Assembly: GCA_021234535.1 (NCBI GenBank)
Contig: CM037848.1
Span: 14,339,444-14,403,443, forward strand
Reading direction: 5' to 3'
From: Stichopus chloronotus
Lineage: Eukaryota > Echinodermata > Holothuroidea > Aspidochirotida > Stichopodidae
Length of the DNA: 64,000 nt
Positions 1 through 9,186 of the stretch are shown here, piece after piece; the first letter of the stretch is position 1; the number at the start of each line of letters is the position of its first letter. The translations under genes and the position numbers were made by a program. Under the pieces are notes generated by a model, which was not told the origin of the DNA, did no database searches, and saw nothing but the letters and a program-made list of their open reading frames with translations.

Positions 1-421
1 GATACTGAAATCTGAACGAATACATTGAGGTAGACCTTTGGTTTTAGAGGAATAATCACACCAAAAAGGCACACGACTGTGTTCAACTTTAGGTTTGTGA
101 CACATCAGTTTATCCCGAAGGGTAAACAGAAGCTTTCCACATCAGTTCACTGATAATCTGTAGAGGGTAGTCACAATCAAGTGAAAATTCTGTCAGATTA
201 CTGATATGTTTGTCGTATTCACCCCTGGTGTAGACACAGAGGCCTGGTTTACGTGCACCAATTTCATGTACAGTGTGGTGTATCACGAAAACTGGTATTG
301 TTACACCGTCAGCATTTCGGCAAATTTTCTTCTCCAATGTGAATTTGGTATGACTATTTAGAGTTTAGATAACCTTGTTAGATTCAATATAAAGCATATT
401 TTAGACACACTTTCTAAAAAA

Positions 422-1290
422 AGTACTTTGCACCCATTAAGAAGGCATGAGTATGAATAGTGAATGGCTGACGAAGAAATCTTGATTAAGGTACAAATAT
501 ATCCTTTTTAATTTTTTTTTTTTTTTTTGGCGTCCCTCATTTGAACTGTGTGAAAAGTAACAACCAGAGCTTAGCACGTGAAATATTCGTACATTCATTG
601 TGAGGAGACAGGTAAAAGAAAAGTGAAGTAAATATTTCAGGTGCACTTTCTCCAAAACAAAGATTACCTTACCTTTTCACACGATTAGAAGTGATGAACA
701 TCAATAATTAATTACATCAATAACAAAGACGTTTTGATTAAGGTACAATGAATATTCGCTTCTTTTGCGACCGTTATGACCCCACTGACCCCTTCCGACT
801 TTCCAAAACGGAGTAAACGCTTGATTGTCGCTATTACATTGACAGAATTTCTGGGAAAAACATTTGTGGTTCACTGGCAGATTCCTGAAGATGGGTAACA
901 CAAAAAGGTAAATTTTAATTCAAAATGGAGAAAGATTTTAGAGCCTAAAAATCCACATGTTAAATCTTGCAGGTTTGGTTGCAAGAATGAAGAGGGCAGT
1001 CTTACAGTAAAGCGGGTATGTCAGATACGGTGTGAAAGTACCAACCAGAGCTCAGTACGTGAAAGCATAGTGCGTTGATTGTGGGGAGACAGGTAAGAGA
1101 AAATATTCATTTCAGGTACACTTTAGGTAACTAAAGACTTACTTTGCACACGCTTAGAATTCATGAAAATCAAAACGTAAATAGCTAACAAAGAAATCTT
1201 TAATTAAGGTACAAACAGATTTTCGTTTCTGTTTACGCCCCTCATGACCTAGCGATAAGGAAGGAAGCCTACAATGATAACTTAGTATCC
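422..1290. repeat. Diverged tandem repeat, about three units
   Basis: Three related blocks follow one another. Each has a start resembling 'cacacgnttagaa..atga', then 'gattaaggtacaa', then a T-rich run and a phrase like 'cgtccctcatttgaac'. Two of them continue with 'accaaccagagctnagnacgtgaaa' and 'ggggagacaggtaa'. Blocks start near 422, 668 and 1,140. They are clearly related but diverged and carry indels, so this is an old local duplication. I see no coding sense in them. The rest of 1-1,550 holds nothing recognisable apart from a short open frame at 110-337 that I could not support as a gene. Confidence 0.5.
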
Positions 1291-1587
1291 TGTACGAACA
1301 TTTAAATCAAGTTCGCGAAATTTGGTGCACATTCTGCTTATAGCATGACTACAAGCTTGGCGGCACTTCAACATAAAATACTCTTACATTTCTAGGGTAG
1401 ACAACAACGTGATCATGTTGGAAGTTACGTATCTCCTGAATATACACTGTTGTGCTTTAAGGAAACTATACATGCCGGTGTGACGTCACAGTGATACAAT
1501 GAAGCGCCCTTATGAAGGCCAAGCTGTCCAATTTACCAAGTGTCCGTTACGTTCCTACCTATACGGGCCTTCCCTGGTCATATATAC

Positions 1588-1650
1588 TGTTTGTTTGTTT
1601 GTTTGTTTGTTTGTTTGTTTGTTTGTTTGTTTGTTAGTTTGTTTGTTTGG
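1588..1650. repeat. (TTTG)n microsatellite
   Basis: About fifteen copies of TTTG, with one interruption (TTAG). It lies just downstream of the donor site of the mucin-like exon on the minus strand, so it is probably intronic. Read on the minus strand it would encode a run of Asn-Lys-Gln-Thr, which should not be taken as protein. Confidence 0.9.
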
Positions 1651-1718
1651 ATGGATGCAATAATCATCGTAGTAACTACTATGATCCCACACGAAAGTAA
1701 AACAAAATCTCCCATTAC

Positions 1719-2639
1719 CTGTTCCATGGAAATTAGCTAAGGTGGGTTCTGGGTATGGAAGGTTGGTGATGGTTGACTTTGGAGATGTTGTTGGTGCACT
1801 GGTCTTCTCCTTTGTTTTTGTGGAGGGTTTATTTGTCTCTGAGGTTCCAAATGTTCCAAGGTCTGATGTTGTCCAATCGGTGAGGTCGACAGGTGAGGAT
1901 GAACTGGAGTACGTACTTCTGCCTTCGTTGGTTCTTTCAGAACTTGTTACGGTATTATATTGCTGAGTTGATGCAACTGTCCCTTCAGTGCTTGCTACAG
2001 TTTCATTTGGTTGAGTTGATGTAACTGTCCCTTCAGTACTTGCTACAGTTTCATTTGGTTGAGTTGATGTAACTGTCCCTTCAGTACTTGCTACAGTGTA
2101 GTCTGGTTGGCGTGATGTAACTGTCCCTTCAGTACTTGCTACAGTTTCATTTGGTTGAGTTGATGTTAGTGTCCCTTCAGTACTTGATACGGTTTTATTT
2201 GGTTGAGTTGATGTAACTGTCCCTTCGGTACTTGCTACAGTTTCGTCTGGTTGGATTGATGTAACTGTCCCTTCGGTACTTGCTACAGTTTCAGTTGGCT
2301 GAGTTGTTGCAACTGTCCCTTCAGTACTTGCTACAGTTTCATTTGGTTGATTTGTTGCAATTGTCCCTTCAGTACTTGCTACAGTTTCATTTGGTTGAGT
2401 TGATGTAACTGTCCCTTCAGTACTTGCTACAGTTTCGTCTGGTTGGATTGATGTAACTGTCCCTTCGGTACTTGCTACAGTTTCAGTTGGCTGAGTTGTT
2501 GCAACTGTCCCTTCAGTACTTGCTACAGTTTCATTTGGTTGAGTTGTTGCAATTGTCCCTCCAGTACTTGCTACAGTTTCATTTGGTTGAGTTGTTGCAA
2601 CTGTCCCTTCAGTACTTGCTACAGTTTCTTTTGATAGAT
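1719..2639 (-). CDS. Mucin-like Thr-rich repeat exon (internal exon of an unidentified gene)
   Basis: An open frame runs without a stop through this stretch of the minus strand. It starts after an AG acceptor (2,641-2,640, preceded by a T-rich tract) and ends at a good donor (CAG|GTAATG, intron from 1,718). The exon is 921 nt, exactly 307 codons, with phase-1 introns on both sides, as is typical of modules in extracellular proteins. The N-terminal 224 or so residues are fourteen 16-residue repeats of the form ETVASTEGTVxTxQPN, rich in Thr and Ser and a likely substrate for mucin-type O-glycosylation. A Ser/Thr/Pro-rich stretch (SSSSS, then PTTSPKST) follows. There are no cysteines before the donor. 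It would act as an extended stalk or mucin region of a secreted or membrane protein. Flanking exons were not found, so the gene's identity is unknown. It could also be a minisatellite that stays open only because its period is divisible by three. Confidence 0.5.
1957..2628 (-). repeat. 48-bp coding minisatellite, 14 units
   Basis: Fourteen head-to-tail 48-bp units encode the 16-residue Thr-rich repeat. Units differ by a few substitutions. A four-unit block of 192 bp (2,389-2,580) is repeated almost exactly as 2,197-2,388, shown by the same order of unit endings (TQPN or NQPN, TQPT, IQPD, TQPN). This indicates a recent block duplication within the array. No unit contains a frame-breaking indel. 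Confidence 0.85.
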
Positions 2640-3279
2640 CTACACAAAGCAATGAAAATTCGACATAAAAAAAAATTGTGGGATGACATGACTGACATTC
2701 ATAAATGACTCGAAAATGTTAGATTATTGTGACGTCGTTAGTTTGAATTGTCTGAATTCATATCAATTGGGATGGGTTTCACTACGGGCGAGAGCAAATT
2801 GAGATGTGTTCCGTTACTCAAAGATGCGGGATTTTAATGCCCAAATTTGTTTCTTATGGGAGACTTTAACCCCAACCGTTTAATGACATACATAAATATG
2901 ACAAGAAGAAATCCCTTGAAAATATGGTACGACCTTAGCATCGATAGCCTGCCACTTGCAACCGTAACTTCAACTTACTTCCTTACACATTTATTGGTAT
3001 TAAGCTTAAGGTCACTAGTTACCATTAGTAGCTATAGGCTATCGTTATAGCCTACCAACTAGGGACGGTACGGAGCGTACGATAGTACTGAAAAATCCAT
3101 GGTCGAGTGGTAGATAATGATTTAGAATCCAAATCAGCCTTTGATCTTTTTTATCTACAAATTGCGTCACCACGCAGGCGGAAGCCAAATTGCGACATCG
3201 TTACTTTGAGCGCGTGTCTACGTATAGGCCTAGTACAGATCAGTAACTTCCCTAAATTACGTAGTGTGATTGATGAGAA

Positions 3280-3410
3280 TGTTTGAGTGGACGACTAACT
3301 CAATAACTGACTGAATGGTTGAATGGCTGACTAACTGACTGGCGGCCTGATCGACCAGCTGACTGAGCGACTACTGTATTTCATTGTCTAACTGACTAAA
3401 GTTCTGTCGA
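3280..3410. repeat. Degenerate ACTGACTGAATGG-type simple repeat
   Basis: Tetranucleotide-like pieces (gactaact, gactgaat, ggctgact, aactgact, gactgagc) follow one another irregularly. It looks like a decayed microsatellite. Confidence 0.5.
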
Positions 3411-3580
3411 TGATGTCCTAAAAATGATAAGTCTTCTTTTTGTCGTTTCCTACGTATCTTATCAATACGACTAAATCGTGATGAGGGGTCTAACCTGTGA
3501 ATAAATCAAGCTAAGAGTCAGTAGGCTATTGAGGACGTTGCTATATATACACATGTGGGACATAGGTATGCATATACGCT

Positions 3581-3812
3581 CTAATTTAGAATCAGTGACC
3601 ACCAGTCTAGGTTATTGATGATGGTTAGGATTAAATATTTGATGAGATTAAACCAAGTTGAAGGTGTTTAAAGCTATTTAGGCCTAGCTTTAACCTAAAT
3701 AACCACCAATCATGGTTAAAATTGAGAGTTAGGGTTGAGTTTAGGGTGAAATTAGGCAAAAACGAGGATTTTAGCAAGAATACGTCACTTCCGGTCACTG
3801 ATTCTAAATTAG
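3581..3812. mobile_element. MITE with perfect 20-bp terminal inverted repeats
   Basis: The left end CTAATTTAGAATCAGTGACC (3,581-3,600) is the exact reverse complement of the right end (3,793-3,812). Total length is 232 bp and there is no coding capacity. A TA dinucleotide at each inner edge of the terminal CT/AG would fit a Tc1/mariner-type TA duplication, though the exact end is ambiguous because the inverted repeat extends past it. The interior is partly self-complementary (ggttattgatgatggtta against aaccaccaatcatggtta). The family is not recognised. Confidence 0.65.
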
Positions 3813-5672
3813 TACCTGCATATATTCTTTCCCTAAGCCTACACTATGAGACACTGGTTCAAGTTGTTTTTTATACAATTGATAATGAAATCTCGTAATT
3901 TCAAACTAACCGGATGCTAAATAAGCCTATACTTTTCTCGTTAACATATTACGTCTAAAGAAAAGTTCCTTTTGTGGGTTGCTCAAAAGGTTAGTGTGAC
4001 GATCAACTTAGATTAAACGTAAACACAAACTTACTCGACCCGGTCGTCGTTGATCCGAAAGCGCACAGAGCAGCTATTGCACAAAACCACGATTTATTGC
4101 TAAAAATTTGCATTTTTATTTCCTCGTTCTAGAGTTGCGAGAGTTACCCAAATTTGGAAAGCAGCTACTCAGTGCTGCTGGAAGCAAAAAATTAGCGTTG
4201 AATTCACTCCGTGTATTTTTATAAACTATATATATTTGAAAAATGTGTCTGTGTTGTAATCTTCCGCTTCCCCAATAGGGTATACCGTAGAGTGATCAGG
4301 TTGTACGGGCCTGTAACGGCCAACGTTTAGTCCTAATATTCGGTCATCCGTGAACGAGAAAGCCAACTGAGATGTCTTCACAGACTATTTCCAGCTTTGA
4401 ACACCGTGAAGCTAAAAAAAGAAGTGTTTCTTTTCTTTACCTACACAATTTGACAATGAGTTACCAAACAGAAGTATTTGCGTTAGAAGAATTGGTATAT
4501 GGTCGTCGTATCAGCGCCCTTATACCGCTATACACTGTGTGTTGTGTGACAATAGTACTGGCATCACAGCTCAGTGGGGTGACAGAAGTACTGCAGAGAT
4601 AAAGTCGTTAACATTGTGCCCTTTGGCTCCAAATGTTTACAGGAGCCAAGTTCAAGATTAGAAGCAGGCTAGTGTCGTGATAAGACTGTAAGGTATTTTT
4701 TTTAGGGGAACAATACGGTGATATCCACATAACCGGTTTTCCCCTTTACAAAGTAAAGCGGTTTTTCGCTGCTGAAAAAAATGACTGTCATTGAAGAAAA
4801 AAAAAAAAGGTTTTAACTACGGATCTATGTAGAAACAATTTATTTTGATTCAGCAATGACAAGAGAAGATATGGCAAGAAAAAATCATGAACGACCAAGC
4901 TTCCAGCAGAACTGATCATTTCATTGATCACAATCTATATGATCTTTGTGATCAGTATAGCTTTACTTCAGTATTTGGATATACAACGTGTTGTATTCAA
5001 AAGGCCCACTCCAGATATTATTCATATTCGTTGAGCTTTTTCCAACCAAGTGGTGAATTTATTACCATAAATCCCCAACAGTTAATGTTGTCTTTTAATT
5101 GCACCAAGTTCAGACAATATATGGAAATCAATACATTGAATAATTGATGGCTGACAGTTTTCATTCAACGTAAAGGTGTGCTTCTTTAAAGGGGAAATCA
5201 GGGTTTGACTGAGAAAATTCACCTTTAGTTGATTTTTCTTTCTAAACTGATTGTTCACCGAAATATAGAGACGTTGGGGAGGTGTTTGAAGGTAGGAGAA
5301 ACGGTAGTTATTGAGTTAATAACTGTTGAATGAGAACTCTTAATATTTGTCGGGTACAAAAAATAAACATTCATGTTACAAGACAAGACAGCCTCCTCTA
5401 TATACGATGACCAATCACAGCGTAAGACTGAGATGACGTTATATGAATAAACATAACGGAATGTTTTCGGTTACTGTTCGTGCATTGCGCAATGCTAAGT
5501 AAACAAGAGTTTAGTGATGATACATACAGTGCACGTAGGCTACGTATGAAACTGTTCGTTTGATCTTTTGTTTACTGTAATGAATAGGAGGCCCCACCTC
5601 CTCATACATTGAAAAGGCGATAGTATTGAATATTCATATTTGATGCGATGAATGTGGATGTAACAGACTTAA

Positions 5673-6085
5673 GGCGCGTTCACACTTCAACGATATCGGA
5701 TCGGATTACGATCCGATTTTTTTCGTTTTTGTTAAATATCTTCTCCATCTCTGATCGGAAAGAACCAAAAATTTGCCAACTTGTGTAAATAAATGATTTG
5801 TATCGTATGACTAAGAAGATTAAATTTATACTAATTATTTCGTGACGTCACACCGACAGACAGCTTTTATCGGACCACGAGTGTCCGATAAAAGCCTTCT
5901 GTCGGTGTGACGTCACGAAATAATTAGATAACAGTTCATTTTCGTAGTCCTCTGGTACAAATCATATCTTTACACAAGTTGGCAAATTTTTGGTTCTTTC
6001 CGATCAGAGATGGAGAAGATATTTACTAAAAATAAAAAAAATCGGATCGTAATCCGATCCGATATCGTTGTAGTGTGAACTCGCC
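5673..6085. mobile_element. Long palindromic (foldback) MITE, copy 1
   Basis: A 413-bp near-perfect inverted repeat. Arms of about 205 bp start GGCGCGTTCACAC and end GTGTGAACTCGCC, with the hairpin centre near 5,879 (ttatcggac-cacgag-tgtccgataa). Each arm contains the palindromic octamer TGACGTCA (5,843-5,850 and 5,908-5,915). Flanks read TTAA on the left and TTTA on the right, so a TTAA-type target duplication is possible but not exact. No coding capacity. Present at the same place in all three copies, so it was inserted before the array expanded. Confidence 0.8.
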
Positions 6086-6806
6086 TTTATGAGTTCTTCA
6101 CCGATTTTTTTGCACAATAAATCGTGAAAATAAACCCTGATTTCCCCTTTAAACAAGCCAATGCGAAGTATGCCTGAATAGTCAGTCAAGTCTGTAACAG
6201 CGCGTCACTAAGGAATTAAAGACGTGAATGAAGTGCTTTCTTTCCCTACACACTACAGTTCCAGGTACATATTATAGAGCTACGAAATGAGTAGCATGTT
6301 TCCTTACACCAGAAAGAACTACACTGCCGCATATTCATCATGAAGTCACTGTCTATACTTGCTACAGTAAGGACCGTTAATTTTCAAATGTTAATTCTGT
6401 ATATTCTTTTCAATGTTTTTATGCCGTTTCTATTGCTTCTAGTATCGCGAGGGCGCTTTGTCATCTAAACCTCTTTTTAGGCGAAAGGCTAACGTACGTG
6501 CCATGGCAACGCTCACACCTCCAGGCATAGTTAATGCAGGTAGTTGGTACATGTTAGTTAACCCATCTATTCCACACAGTTTCCATAATGTGCTAAAATC
6601 ATGTCTCGAGAAAACCATTTTCTCCATGATAAAACATGAGGTGATATCGAGAAATACCATCATGGTTAGAGTTTGTTCCTCTATGAAACCGTATCATGTA
6701 TGACATCATGTGAGCATTGGCTGAGTAAACCCGATGATTTGGGGTGCTCAGACCCTCAATAAAAAATGTGGAATTTAAAGATTTATTCATTCCCCCCCCC
6801 CCCCCT

Positions 6807-7082
6807 TCCCAGTATTTGCCAGTTGCGTCAAGAGTAAATGAAAGAGGACGCAAAATTCGTTATGAGTCTTACATCATCTCAACCCATCTGAAATTTATTG
6901 CCGTTTTCATCCGAGATTTATTTCCCTTCCCAAGAATTGAAAATTTGCCAACATGAGATGTTTCAGGCCTGTTCACATGCAGCTCAGAACGACCGGGAAT
7001 TGCCGTTTCTTACCATCTAAGGAAGTTTGCAAAGTCAACAATTTTCTTGTAGGTTCCCCGCGGAGAAGTGGCGCTCGGCTTC
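6807..7082 (+). repeat. Dispersed repeat family member, copy 1
   Basis: Preceded by a poly-C tract (14 C). Its order of phrases (atttgcca, attcgttatgagtcttacatca, gcctgttcacatgcagctca, cgggaattgccgtttct, aattttcttgtag, ggcgctcggctt) matches, with divergence, the units of the array at 20,690-22,320 and 43,160-44,230. It is therefore a dispersed family of about 300 bp. It has no coding signature. Confidence 0.5.
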
Positions 7083-7655
7083 GATAGTCCTCCCGGCACC
7101 AGGCTCATCTCGACGCTCCCATCTCTGTTTAGACTTTGCAAAGTCTTTCTCGGCGAATGAATTCCCCTCCTTTGATACATTCCTCACAATTTGAGCTACA
7201 TCCTACTTTTACCCAACCGAGGATATGTACTCATCTAGTAATCGCGTTTCCCTGTGATCGTCGTCCGTCGGCAGCGGTCAATGAGGACAGCGATTAAAGA
7301 AGGGAGCAATTAATGAGGGCAGAAGTCTTCTTCGGAGGTGACGGACCAAGATATATGAGCAGAAACTTTCCAGTCCAAGCAGACTCTGCAGAGTCTAATC
7401 TCCTTTTCGTCCTGCTTCGCCTACCTACATGTCGGTTGAAGAGCATTTTCTTAGCAGTGAGAATGCTGGGGATCTAATATAAAGGGCCCCTAAAAGTTAT
7501 TTTCGTCACCTCTGATGCGTAAGACTTGTAGCTCCAAAACCGTCTAATCCTGTACAAACATAGTAGACTACAGGTATTCTCTCTTATGAGGAAAATTTCC
7601 TTTTTGTAAATGATAGTGTTTACAACATGCTTGCATTCAGACATTTAAGTAAATG

Positions 7656-8271
7656 TGTAGCGGCTTCATCCAGAAGTCATAGATTGGAAGCCTGCCCTCA
7701 CTTCCGGTGTCCACTTGGCAAACAAATTATTCCAAATTCTCAGAAAAGTTTTCTTGCCAAGTTTTGTATGAACATCCCTTTGTTTCGGCGGATGACTAAT
7801 TATGCATCAGCCGAAACCTCTTACTTGACACGAGGAGATGAACAAAGAACTCTTATCACTCTGCGTCCTACTTCTCAACGATTAGGCACGAGCCTCCGTC
7901 TCTAGTGAGAGTAGCGAATTTTTATTAAATACCCGATTATTGACACCAATAATCCTCGCATATTCATCTTCATATTTTTACCCCAATTTCACTTTATATA
8001 CTTCCCGGAGAACTCTTTCAACTTCCTTAGCAAAGCCAAGTGGTTCGCGACAGGAAAGCGAAAAGTTCTTTACAGCATCACTTAATTAATTCGCCGATTT
8101 ATATATTTTACTTGTATTTTTACAATTTGGAATATCGACCAGGACCGGAATATATTGACCACGGATTTAGCCAGAGCCAGTGTTTATAAACGGACTTTAG
8201 ATTTGTTTTTGGTGAGTACACTTCTGATTTCCTTATTCGATCTATATAGTTGCCCCCATACTCTCCTAAAT
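7656..8271 (+). repeat. 5' LTR of the retrotransposon
   Basis: Starts TGTAGCGGCTTC immediately after host sequence that matches the empty site in copy 3. The first 207 bp are identical to 12,422-12,628. The right end is set by the primer-binding site that begins at 8,272. Length is about 616 bp, and the last bases are uncertain because the 3' LTR is cut short. Confidence 0.8.
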
Positions 8272-8289
8272 TGGTGACCCCAACGTGAT
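8272..8289 (+). promoter_or_regulatory. Primer-binding site, tRNA-Trp type
   Basis: TGGTGACCCCAACGTGAT is complementary to the 3' end of animal tRNA-Trp including CCA, with about one mismatch to the vertebrate form as I know it. It marks the start of minus-strand DNA synthesis. Use of tRNA-Trp is characteristic of CsRn1-like elements. Confidence 0.8.
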
Positions 8290-8385
8290 ATACGTGCCCG
8301 ACGTTATTCAACGCACAGATCGAAGCAATAGTTTTGGTTTTTCGGTATTTATTCTGGTCTTTCTAACGTTCCAATAACTGTCAAA

Positions 8386-9186
8386 ATGCCTGAAATTACT
8401 TCAGACTCCACAACGATCCAAGCCGTTAGTCTGAAATTGCCACCATTCTGGCCGGCCGACCCACTACTTTGGTTTGCGCAAGTTGAGGCCCAGTTTAGCA
8501 CTAGGAACATTTCAGCTCAGAACACAAAATACGCCTATATAGTATCGTCCCTTTCTGCTGAAATAGCGCAAGAAGTACGCGACTTACTTCTTTGCCCCCC
8601 TGACGAGGACCCATACGATAAGCTTAAGGAAGCCATTATTAAACGCACGGCCTTGTCGGAGCAGCAACGCCTGCAGAAATTATTGACGGAGGTAGACTTA
8701 GGCGACCGTAAACCCACCCAATTGCTGCACCATATGGAACAACTCCTCGGCACGCATAAATTGGAGGAGTCTATTTTTAAACAATTATTCCTGCAGCGCC
8801 TTCCTTCTAACGTACAACTAGTGCTTGCGTCTAGTGGCGATGAAGTGAAGTTGGGAAAATTAGCTGAGATGGCAGACAGGATAGTCGAAGTGGCTACCCC
8901 TACTGTTAGTTCGGTGACCACTTCCCCTAACGACGCTTCGGAAGTCACCAGACTGCGCGACCAAGTGGAACAACTGACGCGACAGGTTCAGAAGCTCGCA
9001 GCGCGCTTAGACGGGCGAAACGATCGCGGCCGATCCCGCTCCCCGCGCCCGCGCCCGCGCGAAAATAGCAAGACCAAGAGCGAAAACCCAAACCCAGATG
9101 GAAAATGTTGGTATCATGCGAGATTTGGAGATAAAGCTACCAAATGCCGCGCGCCGTGTTCGGAAAACTCCGAAGCCAGCGAATAG
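8386..9186 (+). CDS. Retrotransposon Gag (266 residues)
   Basis: Structural protein of the retrotransposon particle, complete from ATG to TAG. The N-terminal part resembles retrotransposon Gag/capsid, with [20 protein letters not shown] near residues 18-37. A coiled-coil-like segment rich in L/Q/K (about 180-205) is followed by an Arg/Ser/Pro-rich basic stretch (about 208-228). The C-terminus carries one zinc finger of the form C-X2-H-X9-C-X3-C (C241, H244, C254, C258). This is CHCC instead of the usual CCHC, a trait described for CsRn1-type elements. The reading frame is intact. It overlaps pol, which is in the -1 frame. Confidence 0.9.
   Translation: MPEITSDSTTIQAVSLKLPPFWPADPLLWFAQVEAQFSTRNISAQNTKYAYIVSSLSAEIAQEVRDLLLCPPDEDPYDKLKEAIIKRTALSEQQRLQKLLTEVDLGDRKPTQLLHHMEQLLGTHKLEESIFKQLFLQRLPSNVQLVLASSGDEVKLGKLAEMADRIVEVATPTVSSVTTSPNDASEVTRLRDQVEQLTRQVQKLAARLDGRNDRGRSRSPRPRPRENSKTKSENPNPDGKCWYHARFGDKATKCRAPCSENSEASE

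Larger units (their letters stand above)
2640..4856. other. Single-copy flank without a recognised gene
   Basis: This stretch holds a degenerate GACT-type simple repeat near 3,280-3,410 and one MITE (3,581-3,812). A 76-codon plus-strand frame at 4,372-4,602 has no supporting motif. The last base before the array is 4,856. From 4,857 ('tgacaagagaag') the sequence matches 33,396 and 55,048, while upstream there is no similarity between the three sites. Confidence 0.5.

Noticed and set aside
110..337. Minus-strand frame of about 75 codons with a protein-like composition
   Set aside because: No ATG, weak acceptor and no recognisable motif. It could be an exon, but there is nothing to support it.
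2472..2708. Leu-rich plus-strand frame opposite the Thr-rich repeats
   Set aside because: Antisense shadow of the 48-bp minisatellite; splice signals and composition favour the minus strand.
3720..3760. Telomere-like words 'gttagggttgagtttaggg'
   Set aside because: Only two imperfect TTAGGG-like words, lying inside the MITE; not a telomeric tract.
4372..4602. 76-codon plus-strand frame with a hydrophobic stretch
   Set aside because: No signal peptide at its start, no domain and no splice context; length is within chance for this sequence.
6458..6703. 81-codon plus-strand frame open in all three copies, with an equally open minus-strand frame
   Set aside because: The copies are too similar for openness to mean selection. 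Both strands are open, and changes between copies are not biased to silent sites. No domain or splice support.
7651..7655. Possible 5-bp target-site duplication 'aaatg' at the retrotransposon
   Set aside because: No matching copy at the right junction, where the LTR end is missing, so it cannot be confirmed.
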